Part shown: in pieces, positions 18,690 through 26,467 of the stretch
Position numbering within the stretch: the first letter of the stretch is position 1
Layout of the letters: each line of letters starts with the position of its first letter
DNA from: Pelovirga terrestris
GTDB lineage: Bacteria > Desulfobacterota > Desulfuromonadia > Desulfuromonadales > Geopsychrobacteraceae
DNA: 64,000 nucleotides
Direction of reading: 5' to 3'
NCBI RefSeq assembly: GCF_014773365.1
Contig: NZ_JACWUN010000006.1
Span: forward strand, 1-64,000
Notes under the pieces: generated by a model
What the model was told of the DNA's origin: nothing
The model's database searches: none
Seen by the model: only the letters and a program-made list of their open reading frames with translations
Made by a program: the position numbers and the translations under genes

Positions 18690-19403
18690 TTACTGTAGCG
18701 CTTCGGTACGAATTTCAAACGTTTCCAAAAGCCGCTTCAACATACGTTGGTCCTGCGGGTCTTGCAGATGGTCGTAGGTATAAAACCAGAACCAGTATGG
18801 CTGCGCATAACCAACCACTCCTTTAAATGTCTGGCGTTCGCCATGCTGGGTATAATCTATTTCAAAATAATGGGCGTGCTGGGTACCCTTGACCTGGACC
18901 GGACGATGATCTTCGACATGCTTGGTCCACCCTTCTGCGGTTACCCCTGACATTGCCGCCAGAGCCGAGCCGGCAATGTGACCAGCGGTCGGTTCAGGTT
19001 GCTGTGGTTTGAGTTTGGCAAAACTGAATAAAAAATGGGCCTCACTCCGGGTGTTCAAAAAATAAAGGTCCTTGCTGTTTTCAAAAAACCGGCGCGCACG
19101 CTCCATCGCCTCTGCTCTGGAGATCTGCTTCCCGGCGTTGATGGCATTCTCCTCTTCATGTTCGGCCTGATGCTCAATCATTTGCGCGGTGGCCTCGGTG
19201 GTAGCCTGCCAATGTTCCGGTAGAATTTCAAGAACAAGACCCAGATCGGAGCTAACCCGATGTAACTCAAACCCTGGGGCAATTGGAGCAGATAAGGCAA
19301 TAGCATTGACTGGATCTAACCTTTTAGCCGGGCCGGTACAGCCCACAGTGAGTACTAGTAAAAATAATAAAAACAGAAGCCTTGCTCGGGTAAAATATTT
19401 CAT
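18690..19403 (-). CDS. Lipoprotein of unknown function
   Basis: A 237-residue exported protein. The N-terminus is a lipoprotein signal peptide with lipobox LTVGC (Cys22), predicting lipid anchoring. The mature part contains a charged helical stretch with many Glu and Ala (MIEHQAEHEEENAINAGKQ) and then an alpha/beta segment rich in aromatic residues (GYAQPYWFWFYTYDH). No family is recognised. It is monocistronic: a divergent small lipoprotein gene lies upstream and a hairpin lies beyond the stop. Upstream bases are A/T-rich with a modest AAGGAAAA before the ATG. Confidence 0.7.
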   Translation of the reverse strand: MKYFTRARLLFLLFLLVLTVGCTGPAKRLDPVNAIALSAPIAPGFELHRVSSDLGLVLEILPEHWQATTEATAQMIEHQAEHEEENAINAGKQISRAEAMERARRFFENSKDLYFLNTRSEAHFLFSFAKLKPQQPEPTAGHIAGSALAAMSGVTAEGWTKHVEDHRPVQVKGTQHAHYFEIDYTQHGERQTFKGVVGYAQPYWFWFYTYDHLQDPQDQRMLKRLLETFEIRTEALQ

Positions 19404-19566
19404 TGTTTTTTCCTTTCATTTAAAAAATCATTCATCCATTTTGACACATATAACTGCTATCTACAAAACAGAATGTCATCATGACTACTTTTTAAGTTAA
19501 GCCGTTTGTTTAATTTTTAAAAAAAATCATAAATATGTATCAATTGTATCCCTGACTACATTCTTA

Positions 19567-19593
19567 TTGTCATTCGTCTCTTACTATTATAAT
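19567..19593 (+). promoter_or_regulatory. Candidate sigma70 promoter of the 50-residue lipoprotein gene
   Basis: A perfect -10 hexamer TATAAT is at 19588-19593. A -35-like TTGTCA is at 19567-19572 with a short 15-base spacer, so the -35 assignment is less certain. The start site would fall near 19600. Confidence 0.5.
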
Positions 19594-19602
19594 TAACTAG
19601 AC

Positions 19603-19616
19603 GACTCGATCGAGTC
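19603..19616. promoter_or_regulatory. Perfect 14-bp palindrome, candidate operator
   Basis: GACTCGATCGAGTC is its own reverse complement and lies where transcription of the small lipoprotein gene should begin, 29 bases before its ATG. The position immediately downstream of a consensus -10 element suits a repressor site. The regulator is unknown. Confidence 0.45.
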
Positions 19617-19644
19617 TTTTGATCTCTAAGAAAGGAGAAATACT

Positions 19645-19797
19645 ATGAAAAAGTTAGCTGGATGGAGTGTTTTGATCCTCATGGTTTTGGTTCTGTCCGC
19701 ATGTGGTGGCAAGCCCCTGATGGTCAAATGTCCCAACTGTGGTTCCGTATTTGATGCTCAGGAGCACATAATTGAACTGGATAAAACTAAAGGTTAA
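19645..19797 (+). CDS. Very small lipoprotein with CxxC motif
   Basis: A 50-codon gene: MKKLAGWSVLILMVLVLSAC is a complete lipoprotein signal peptide with lipobox LSAC (Cys20), leaving a mature part of 31 residues. The mature peptide contains C-P-N-C (Cys29, Cys32) in VKCPNCGSVFDA, a half zinc-ribbon-like knuckle that could bind metal as a dimer, and an acidic tail. It has AAAGGAGAAA before the ATG, a consensus -10 upstream and a strong terminator after the stop, so it is a self-contained transcription unit. Function is unknown; entericidin-type small lipoproteins are similar in size but lack the CxxC. Confidence 0.75.
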   Translation: MKKLAGWSVLILMVLVLSACGGKPLMVKCPNCGSVFDAQEHIIELDKTKG

Positions 19798-19810
19798 TGA
19801 ATGATTTTCT

Positions 19811-19856
19811 CCCATGTCGGATTTGACATCAGATCCGACATGGGACATTTTTCTGC
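19811..19856 (+). terminator. Intrinsic terminator of the small lipoprotein gene
   Basis: A perfect 12-bp stem, CCCATGTCGGAT (19811-19822) with ATCCGACATGGG (19833-19844), is followed by ACATTTTTC. The flanking bases extend the stem by one more pair. Confidence 0.85.
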
Positions 19857-19907
19857 CTTCCAGCTTTTTTCCTAAAAACCGCATTATCCTGATAAATTAT
19901 GCCGCTA

Positions 19908-20660
19908 TCACCCAAGTCCCTCCGGAAGCAACTCGTACAAATACCAGGTAATTTCACTGAACAGATCAAAGAACAGCAAAATCCCTGTAACCATCAGCAG
20001 CAAACCAGTGATCAGTTCCAGCAGGTGCATATGCTTTTTCAACCGGTCAAAAATGCCGACCAGACGGTTAAATGCAAGGGCAGATAGAATAAAAGGGATG
20101 CCCAGTCCGGCGGAATAAAAGCTAAGCAGAATGGTGCCTTGTTCGACACTGCCGCCACTACCGGCAACAACCGCCAGAATAGCTCCCAGAATCGGTCCGA
20201 CACAGGGAGTCCAGCCGGCAGCGAAAACAATACCGATCAGAAAGGTACCCATCAGTCCGGCCGGTTTATGCTGCAGATGGATCTGCTTTTGCCGCAACAG
20301 AAAGCCGAAGCGATAAATACCGCTCAAGTGGATTCCAAACAGAAAGATCAGCACCCCGCCCGCTTGCTGAATCACTCCCAGAGCATCGCGCAGATAAAAG
20401 TTGATAGATGCGGAGGCCAGGCCCGTCAGAGCCCCAAGGGCGATAAAAACCAGAGAAAACCCGGCAACAAACAGCAACGCGTGCCATAAAACGTGGATTC
20501 GTCCAGCGGGCGGCGTTTGTTCGTCTTTGAGGTCAGCAAAGGAAAGTCCTGAGATATAGGTCAGATAGGCAGGCACCAGAGGCAACACGCAAGGGGACAA
20601 AAACGACAGGACGCCGGCAAAAAAAGCGACCACGATGGTAATATCAGCACCAGCACCCAT
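19908..20660 (-). CDS. ccdA: CcdA-type thiol-disulfide transmembrane protein
   Basis: A 250-residue membrane protein of the DsbD/CcdA family with about six or seven helices. The two redox cysteines are in the conserved LSPCVLPLVPAY (Cys24) and GWTPCVGPILGA contexts. CcdA carries electrons from cytoplasmic thioredoxin across the membrane to periplasmic thioredoxin-like proteins, for cytochrome c maturation or thiol repair. The gene for a TlpA-like periplasmic partner lies 22 bases upstream in the same operon. The exported MsrA and MsrB nearby would also need such reducing power. Confidence 0.92.
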   Translation of the reverse strand: MGAGADITIVVAFFAGVLSFLSPCVLPLVPAYLTYISGLSFADLKDEQTPPAGRIHVLWHALLFVAGFSLVFIALGALTGLASASINFYLRDALGVIQQAGGVLIFLFGIHLSGIYRFGFLLRQKQIHLQHKPAGLMGTFLIGIVFAAGWTPCVGPILGAILAVVAGSGGSVEQGTILLSFYSAGLGIPFILSALAFNRLVGIFDRLKKHMHLLELITGLLLMVTGILLFFDLFSEITWYLYELLPEGLG

Positions 20661-20682
20661 AATTATTTTCCCTGCCTGCTGC

Positions 20683-21195
20683 TTATTCTGCCAGCAAAGG
20701 GGTTATTACCTCTGAGACTGAAAGACCCATCCAGTCCTGTGTTCCATAAAACACCTGGACAATTGTTCCATCACGATCCATGACAAAGCTCTGCGGATAA
20801 CTTAATACGCCATAGGATCTGTGCATTGTCCCTTGCTCATCCCGTAAAACAGTCAAACTAAGAGGGAATTTTTTTAGATATCTTTCTACCGACCGTTTTT
20901 TTTCTCCTGTGACCGCAAGAATTTTTAGCCCCTGATTTTTTTTATCCTGATAAAGTTGATCCATCGACGGCTTCTCCTGGCGGCAGGGGGGACAGTAGCT
21001 TGCCCAGAAGTTAATAATGACCACCTGTCCCTGATAATCCGCCAAGGTTCTCTGAATACCTCGATGATCCAAAACAGCAAAATCCGGTGCTGCATCTCCA
21101 ACTTTCAAGGCCATGGCAGCCGTAGCGGAAAGACATAATAGAATGAGGGTTAGTGCTGTACAGCAGATTCTCTTCAAGGAATAACAGCTTTTCAT
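20683..21195 (-). CDS. Periplasmic TlpA/ResA-like thioredoxin
   Basis: A 170-residue thioredoxin-fold protein with an N-terminal signal sequence (residues 1-29). The redox motif is CPPC (Cys68, Cys71) in INFWASYCPPCRQEKPSM, and the cis-proline region is seen as LSYPQSFVMDRDG. Such proteins reduce apocytochrome c or other periplasmic disulfides and receive electrons from CcdA, encoded next in the operon. The ATG (21195) is preceded by AGGAGTC. Confidence 0.9.
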   Translation of the reverse strand: MKSCYSLKRICCTALTLILLCLSATAAMALKVGDAAPDFAVLDHRGIQRTLADYQGQVVIINFWASYCPPCRQEKPSMDQLYQDKKNQGLKILAVTGEKKRSVERYLKKFPLSLTVLRDEQGTMHRSYGVLSYPQSFVMDRDGTIVQVFYGTQDWMGLSVSEVITPLLAE

Positions 21196-21372
21196 AGTTA
21201 GACTCCTGACTGATTTTTCAACTTGATTTCATATTAAACCGCTGTTTGTCTTCTTAAAATATAAGCTGGCATACTATTGGCCCATGGGGATGATATTTAA
21301 CCACTTTTTATTTTTTTAAACAGATGAAAACCTGTTAGAGCTAGGATCTTGGTGATTATCAGGAGAAGATCG

Positions 21373-22053
21373 ATGCAGGATAAAATCTGGTACCTCAAAA
21401 ATACCGACGGGGTTTTCGCCACCCTCAATGATGAGGACAAGACCTATCTGGCCGGCATCAGTAAAATGGAGGAATGTCGGCGTGGACAACCTTTTTATCT
21501 GCCGAAGGATGTCAGCGATAAAATCTATCTGGTCAAAAAGGGGAAGGTCAGACTGGGGATGGTTAATGCGAACGGAGATGAAATCAGCCTTGATGTTCTT
21601 GGTCCCGGTGAACTCTTTGGTGAGCTGGCCGTTGCTGATGAAAAACGCCGATCACACTTCGCCGAAGCAACCGAAGACAGCCTGGTCTGTATTTTTTCGC
21701 GGGCCGACTTTCAACAGTTTTTAACCGAGCACCCGGAGTTGACCTTTAATGTCATGAAAATGATCGGCTTCAGGATGCGCGAAATGGAAATAAGGCTTCA
21801 GGATCTGACCTTTAAATCGGTGGGCGAACGGTTGAAAACCATCCTGTTACGCCTGGCCGAGCGTCATGGTATTGAGGAAGCCGGCGGCATCAGGTTGACG
21901 ATTACCCAGAAGGACATTGCCTGCCTGGTAGGAGCTACCCGCGAAGCAGTTGCGGAAGAAATCGCCCGCTTCAAACGTGCCGGGCTACTGGAAACGGCTT
22001 ACCGCTCTTTGTTGATTCCGGACCTTGAGGCTTTAAAAAAACAAGAACGATAA
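21373..22053 (+). CDS. Crp/Fnr family transcriptional regulator
   Basis: A 226-residue regulator with an N-terminal cyclic-nucleotide-like sensor domain (residues about 20-140, with GELFGELAVADEKRRSHFAEA) and a C-terminal winged helix (LTITQKDIACLVGATREAVAEEIARF, recognition helix included). It lacks the N-terminal cysteine cluster expected of an FNR iron-sulfur sensor, so a small ligand or heme is more likely. The ATG at 21373 has AGGAG 7 bases upstream. It is divergent from the ccdA-tlpA operon, which it may control. Its TAA stop lies within a terminus of the palindromic repeat family. Confidence 0.88.
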   Translation: MQDKIWYLKNTDGVFATLNDEDKTYLAGISKMEECRRGQPFYLPKDVSDKIYLVKKGKVRLGMVNANGDEISLDVLGPGELFGELAVADEKRRSHFAEATEDSLVCIFSRADFQQFLTEHPELTFNVMKMIGFRMREMEIRLQDLTFKSVGERLKTILLRLAERHGIEEAGGIRLTITQKDIACLVGATREAVAEEIARFKRAGLLETAYRSLLIPDLEALKKQER

Positions 22054-22079
22054 CTATTCAGCTCTACCCTGGCGCAGGT
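22050..22079. repeat. Solo terminus of the palindromic repeat family
   Basis: ATAACTATTCAGCTCT at the end of the Crp-type gene matches the left end of the copy at 5620 (GTAACTATTCAGCTCT), followed by CCTGGCGCAGG, like the right-arm sequence near that end in other copies. No matching right end was found, so it appears truncated. The TAA of the terminus is the stop codon of the gene. Confidence 0.55.
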
Positions 22080-22195
22080 TAACCGATGGAGGCCTGAGTT
22101 CAAGGGCTGTCTTTTCAGCGTATCATGGTTGCAGCAACGCCTGCATATCGCGGAAGACGTCGCTAATCACCATGAATTTAGATCGTACGTACCCG

Positions 22196-22792
22196 TTATG
22201 GCCGTTCTTTCCCCCAGACCTGATCAAGAAATTTGTCACGACCGGAGCCGTAGCGGTAGTAGCGATAACGCAGGGGATTCTTCTTGTAGTAATCTTGGTG
22301 ATACTCCTCGGCCGGGTAGAAGGGGGCGGCAGGGAGGATCTCGGTGACGATCGGCTGGTCGAAAATCCCTGAGGCGGCAAGTTCATTGCGTGATTGTTCC
22401 GCGATCAGTCGTTGCTGTTCATCCAGATAAAAAATTGCGCTGCGGTAATGTTGGCCACGGTCGACAAACTGACCACCGCCATCGGTGGGGTTGATCTGGC
22501 GCCAAAAGATATGGAGGAGCTGCTTATAGCTGACCAGTTGAGGATCAAAGTGGATTTCGACTGCTTCAACGTGGCCGGTGCTGCCGGCGGTGACCTGCTC
22601 GTAGGAGGGGTTTGGTACCTGACCTCCGGTGAAACCTGAGATCACTTCAGTCACTCCGTCGAGCTGTTCAAAAGGTAATTCCATGCACCAGAAGCAGCCG
22701 CCGGCAAAAATCGCTCGTTGTGGCGCGGATTCATCCGCCAGTGCAACGGTGGTAAACGTCAGGAACAGGATCGTCAGAAATATTTTTATCAT
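22196..22792 (-). CDS. msrA: Exported peptide methionine sulfoxide reductase A
   Basis: A 198-residue MsrA with a signal peptide (residues 1-20). The catalytic motif GGCFWCME (nucleophile Cys33, plus Cys36) is followed by [22 protein letters not shown] and the [10 protein letters not shown] segment. It reduces the S epimer of methionine sulfoxide in proteins. The signal peptide suggests periplasmic repair of oxidised proteins. msrB lies 43 bases upstream in the same orientation, forming a complete repair pair. Confidence 0.94.
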   Translation of the reverse strand: MIKIFLTILFLTFTTVALADESAPQRAIFAGGCFWCMELPFEQLDGVTEVISGFTGGQVPNPSYEQVTAGSTGHVEAVEIHFDPQLVSYKQLLHIFWRQINPTDGGGQFVDRGQHYRSAIFYLDEQQRLIAEQSRNELAASGIFDQPIVTEILPAAPFYPAEEYHQDYYKKNPLRYRYYRYGSGRDKFLDQVWGKERP

Positions 22793-22835
22793 TTAATCAC
22801 CAGGGGATTCCTACAGGCCGATTCGCGAACCGCCC

Positions 22836-23408
22836 CTACAATGGATGAAAGGTCAGGGATGTGGAATTGATACAGTGGCGCTTACCCGTTGGCGGAGGCC
22901 CGTCATCAAACACATGCCCCAGATGCGATTCGCAGCGACGGCAGATCAGTTCATTGCGGGTCATGAACAGGCGCCGGTCAAGGCGGGTAGCGACATTTTC
23001 CGGAGCGACCGCCTGATAATAGCTGGGCCAGCCGCTACCGGAGTCAAATTTATGATCAGAGTGGTAGAGGTCATTGCCGCAACCGGCACAGCGATAGACG
23101 CCACGCTCCTTGTTGCCAAGCAGAGCGCCGGTAAAGGCACGTTCGGTGCCTTCTTCCCGCAGAACATTGTACTGTTGCGGCGTCAGCAATTGGCGCCACT
23201 CGGCCTCACTGCGGATAACTTTTTCCACGTCTATGTAGGCCCCTTGTTCAACAGAAAAAACCCTCACGGTTGATTCGTCGTTATTCATGATTTTATCCTT
23301 CTCTGCTTGTGTCGAAAATCCCTGGGACGCCAGCCATAACATCCCCAGTTGTGAAGCCAATAATGTTACAAGCTGTCGTCTGGTAACAGAAGCTGTGAAA
23401 ATTTTCAT
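22836..23408 (-). CDS. msrB: Exported peptide methionine sulfoxide reductase B
   Basis: A 190-residue MsrB for the R epimer of methionine sulfoxide. Two zinc CxxC pairs (CAGC and CRRC), the fold core FDSGSGWPSYYQ and the catalytic Cys in GKRHCINSTSLTF are visible. The N-terminus TRRQLVTLLASQLGMLWLA has a twin-arginine followed by a hydrophobic stretch, so export is likely, either by Tat or as a Sec anchor. An internal ATG (MNNDESTV) would give a cytosolic form. It is followed by the exported msrA. Confidence 0.92.
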   Translation of the reverse strand: MKIFTASVTRRQLVTLLASQLGMLWLASQGFSTQAEKDKIMNNDESTVRVFSVEQGAYIDVEKVIRSEAEWRQLLTPQQYNVLREEGTERAFTGALLGNKERGVYRCAGCGNDLYHSDHKFDSGSGWPSYYQAVAPENVATRLDRRLFMTRNELICRRCESHLGHVFDDGPPPTGKRHCINSTSLTFHPL

Positions 23409-23586
23409 TTTTCAATGCCTTGGATTAATAGTTGACCTTTTTACTTGTATTATCTGGTGCTGACGCATATAAATGCAAGGGTTCCAATAAATATTAACGC
23501 TCACACAATTAATATTAAAAGTGATGACCTCGGTTGTTGGTTTGTGTTAACTATTTTTGCAACCCAAACCGGCAAGGAGAATGGCC

Positions 23587-24363
23587 ATGCCACCCAAATG
23601 TAAAGTGACACTCTTGTTGACTACCGCCCTGATGTTTTTGCTCACCCTGAGCACAACCTCTTTTGCCGATGAACTGCTGTCGATTAAGGCAGGCTATCAG
23701 CTCCTGAGCCCTGAAGGCTCCATTGCCGGAACCGACAACGGTGTCGGGCAAAAGATCGACGTCCGTCGCGACCTGGATCTGGATGACAGCGGTGGACTCA
23801 CCGGTGAGGTCGCCCTGCAGTTGGGCAATTCCCGCCTCGCATTTAACTACCTGCCGATCAGCTTTTCCGGTACCGGTACCCTCAAGGTTAGTGGAACATT
23901 CAAAGGTCAAAGTTTTTCGGTTAACGATCGAGTAGAAAGCGAACTGGATATCGCCCTTTACGATATCGGTTACACCTACTTTTTGCTCAATCTGGATGAT
24001 CTTCCGATCCGTCTGCAACTTGGTCTGGAGTTGGCGGTTAAGATTGCCGATGCTGAAGTGATGTTGAGAAATCTAACAAATGTATTTGAGGAAAAAGAAT
24101 CAGCGCTGGTGCCAATTCCCACGGTTGGCGTGCGTGGGCGCGTCGCCCTGGCCGACTTTCTTGGTCTGGTTGGGCGGGTAGGCTATATGGAATACGATAA
24201 TAATCAGTTTCTGGATGCCGAAGCCCAGGTGGAATTTTCGCCACTTCCTACCCTTGGTCTCTACGCCGGTTATCGCTATTTTGATCTGAAGGTTGATGAG
24301 AGTGACCTGTTTCTGGAAACAGAATTTTCCGGGCCATTTGGCGGGTTGTTCGTGCGTTTCTGA
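23587..24363 (+). CDS. Outer-membrane beta-barrel protein of unknown function
   Basis: A 258-residue protein with a signal peptide (cleavage after TSFA) and a mature part of alternating hydrophobic strands ending in FSGPFGGLFVRF. The terminal aromatic residue is the usual signal for outer-membrane insertion. Strands such as SRLAFNYLPISFSGTGTLKV and LGLYAGYRYFDLKV suggest a small barrel of roughly 8-12 strands. The ATG at 23587 is chosen since AAGGAG ends 7 bases before it; two nearer upstream starts are too close or lack a site. A terminator follows. No specific family is recognised. Confidence 0.75.
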   Translation: MPPKCKVTLLLTTALMFLLTLSTTSFADELLSIKAGYQLLSPEGSIAGTDNGVGQKIDVRRDLDLDDSGGLTGEVALQLGNSRLAFNYLPISFSGTGTLKVSGTFKGQSFSVNDRVESELDIALYDIGYTYFLLNLDDLPIRLQLGLELAVKIADAEVMLRNLTNVFEEKESALVPIPTVGVRGRVALADFLGLVGRVGYMEYDNNQFLDAEAQVEFSPLPTLGLYAGYRYFDLKVDESDLFLETEFSGPFGGLFVRF

Positions 24364-24394
24364 CCCAGTCTGATCAATTGTGCTCAATGTCATG

Positions 24395-24428
24395 CGGCCA
24401 CTTCACTTTATTTTGGGGTGGCCGTTTT
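24395..24428 (+). terminator. Intrinsic terminator of the beta-barrel gene
   Basis: The stem CGGCCAC (24395-24401) pairs with GTGGCCG (24418-24424) and is followed by TTTT. Confidence 0.7.
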
Positions 24429-24509
24429 GCATCTGCTTGCCATTATCCGTTATGCTGGAGCTGTTGTAACCTCATGGGATAACCGAGCGCATTGAAAAGG
24501 ATCTGACTG

Positions 24510-24866
24510 ATGGCAGCAAAAGTGATTCCGATAAAAAAATCGCAAGCGCAGATAGAACAGATTATTGATGAGGCCTTGGCGAAGCATCCCCCTGACCAGA
24601 ACCCGGAAGTGATCAATTGTTTAAAGACAGAACTTGAAAAAATTATTGAAACGTACTTTATTGAAGATGTTCCGGAAATCTCGCTGAAACTTCCATCAGA
24701 TCTGACCCAGCAGCAGTTTGATGAAATAAAAAAGGGTTTAGGTCAGCTGGTTGACTGCTATAATCAACAGATGCTCGAACGCTCCAGTCTGGTGTTCCGT
24801 GATCTTTATCGGGCTAAACTGGAAATCTGCCGATTGAGACATCAGTATCAGGCCATGGACAACTAG
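24510..24866 (+). CDS. Small helical protein of unknown function
   Basis: A 118-residue soluble, mostly helical protein, charged at both ends, with two cysteines outside any motif (INCLKTE and LVDCYNQ) and one more in EICRLRHQ. No signal peptide or known domain is seen. The start (AAAGGATCTG before the ATG) is acceptable. It stands 40 bases before the flavin disulfide reductase gene and could be in its operon. No function is assigned. Confidence 0.6.
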   Translation: MAAKVIPIKKSQAQIEQIIDEALAKHPPDQNPEVINCLKTELEKIIETYFIEDVPEISLKLPSDLTQQQFDEIKKGLGQLVDCYNQQMLERSSLVFRDLYRAKLEICRLRHQYQAMDN

Positions 24867-24907
24867 ACAGCTAAGGTTGGCCAACGTCATTTACCCTTGC
24901 CTTATTA

Positions 24908-26314
24908 ATGGAAAAAACAAAGATGCCCACTTCTTTTGACCTGATTGTTCTTGGAGCTGGTACGACGGCATTTGCCGGCGCTCGTATTGCTGCGGCTGCT
25001 GGTAAAAAGGTGTTGATGATCGAGCAATCCCACTTGGGCGGCACCTGTGTCAATTGGGGGTGCATTCCCAGTAAAACCCTGATTCACAAGGCCGAGATGT
25101 ACCATGGCGCGCGCAAGGGGGAAGGCTGGGGGCTGAACCTGCAGGCCGGCGCGCCGCATTGCGGGACCCTGATGCCGTTAAAGCAAAAGGCGGTGGTGAC
25201 GGTGCGTGAAACCCACTATCAGCGTGAGGTGGACCAGTCACCTAATATCAAGGTCATCAAGGCGCGTGGACATTTTATTTCCCCATGTGAAATAGATGCC
25301 GGTGGCACCATTTACAGTGCTCCACATATGTTGATCGCCACCGGCGGTGAGCCACGTGTTGTGCCGATCCCCGGCCTTGACACGGTCAACTTTCTCACCA
25401 GTTACAACGCCCTGCATCTCCCCTGTTTTCCCCAATCGATAGTCATTCTCGGTGGCGGTGTCATCGCCTTGGAGATGGGACAGATGTTTGCCCGCTTCGG
25501 TACCCGGGTCACCATTCTCGAACGTGGACCGCGTCTGCTGGCTGAGTTCGATCTGCGTCTGACAGAATTGTTTCGCATGATGCTTGAGCAGGAAGGTGTG
25601 GAGATCCTCTGCAACGTCGAGGCCCAACGGGTGGAAAAACACGGCGACAATACCTGCCTGTTTGCTTTGATTAACGGGGCGGAGGTCGGCTTTAGTGCCG
25701 AACGGCTGATGCTTGCCATCGGGACCTCGCCGGTAACCAAAAATCTTGGACTGGAAGAGATTGGCGTGGAAACTGATCAGGCCGGTTTTATCAAGGTTGA
25801 TCGTCAGTTACGTACCAACGTGCCGGGAATTTGGGCGGCCGGCGATGTGACCGGCGCGCCGCTGATTGCGCCGGCGGGGGCGCGGGAAGCCCAGATTGCC
25901 GTTAAGAACATCCTTGATCCAAGCGGCAATCATTCCATCGACCATCGGTTTTCCCCGATGGCGGTTTTTGTTGATCCCGAGTTTGCCACCGTTGGTCTCA
26001 CGAACATCCAGGCCGAAGCGCAGGGCTATAGCGTTCTGACCACGTATGTTGATCTCGAGCGGGTGCCCAAGGCGCATGTTATGGGGGAAATGTTGGGCGG
26101 CGTGCTGCTTACCGCCGAACAGGGGACCGGAAAGATTCTCGGTGTCCAGATGCTCTGCCCGCGGGCAGCCGACATCATCCACGAGGCGACCCTGGCAATC
26201 CGTTTTGGCCTGTCGGTGGTCGATTTAAGTACCACGGTTCACGTTTATCCGAGTATCAGTGATGGCCTGCGTCAGGCCGCGCGCGATAATGCCCAGATGC
26301 AGGGGCTGATCTGA
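24908..26314 (+). CDS. FAD-dependent pyridine nucleotide-disulfide oxidoreductase (mercuric reductase-like)
   Basis: A 468-residue class I disulfide reductase. FAD-binding LIVLGAGTTAFAGARIAAAAG opens the protein, the redox pair is in GGTCVNWGCIPSK (Cys47, Cys52), the NAD(P) site is IVILGGGVIALEMGQ, and a second FAD motif is GIWAAGDVT. The C-terminal dimer domain ends HVYPSISDGLRQAARD, with the His-Tyr-Pro replacing HAHPT of lipoamide dehydrogenases. It resembles mercuric reductase-type proteins but has neither an HMA domain nor the C-terminal Cys pair of true MerA, so mercury reduction is not claimed. An in-frame ATG six codons in is also possible. Confidence 0.85.
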   Translation: MEKTKMPTSFDLIVLGAGTTAFAGARIAAAAGKKVLMIEQSHLGGTCVNWGCIPSKTLIHKAEMYHGARKGEGWGLNLQAGAPHCGTLMPLKQKAVVTVRETHYQREVDQSPNIKVIKARGHFISPCEIDAGGTIYSAPHMLIATGGEPRVVPIPGLDTVNFLTSYNALHLPCFPQSIVILGGGVIALEMGQMFARFGTRVTILERGPRLLAEFDLRLTELFRMMLEQEGVEILCNVEAQRVEKHGDNTCLFALINGAEVGFSAERLMLAIGTSPVTKNLGLEEIGVETDQAGFIKVDRQLRTNVPGIWAAGDVTGAPLIAPAGAREAQIAVKNILDPSGNHSIDHRFSPMAVFVDPEFATVGLTNIQAEAQGYSVLTTYVDLERVPKAHVMGEMLGGVLLTAEQGTGKILGVQMLCPRAADIIHEATLAIRFGLSVVDLSTTVHVYPSISDGLRQAARDNAQMQGLI

Positions 26315-26467
26315 CTCGGCCCGATGCCTCCAACAGAATGGTACTAATTAAGCCTCTCTTGACTCATTAAATCGGGTATTTCAGCTACCTGATCCTTCCT
26401 CCGTTGGCCAACTCATGTTATAAAGTCACAGATTTTGTTCGGAAATCCTGACCGGCAATGAGGTGTT

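Noticed and set aside
24908-26314. Assignment as true mercuric reductase MerA
   Set aside because: The HMA domain and C-terminal cysteine pair are missing and no other mer genes are adjacent.
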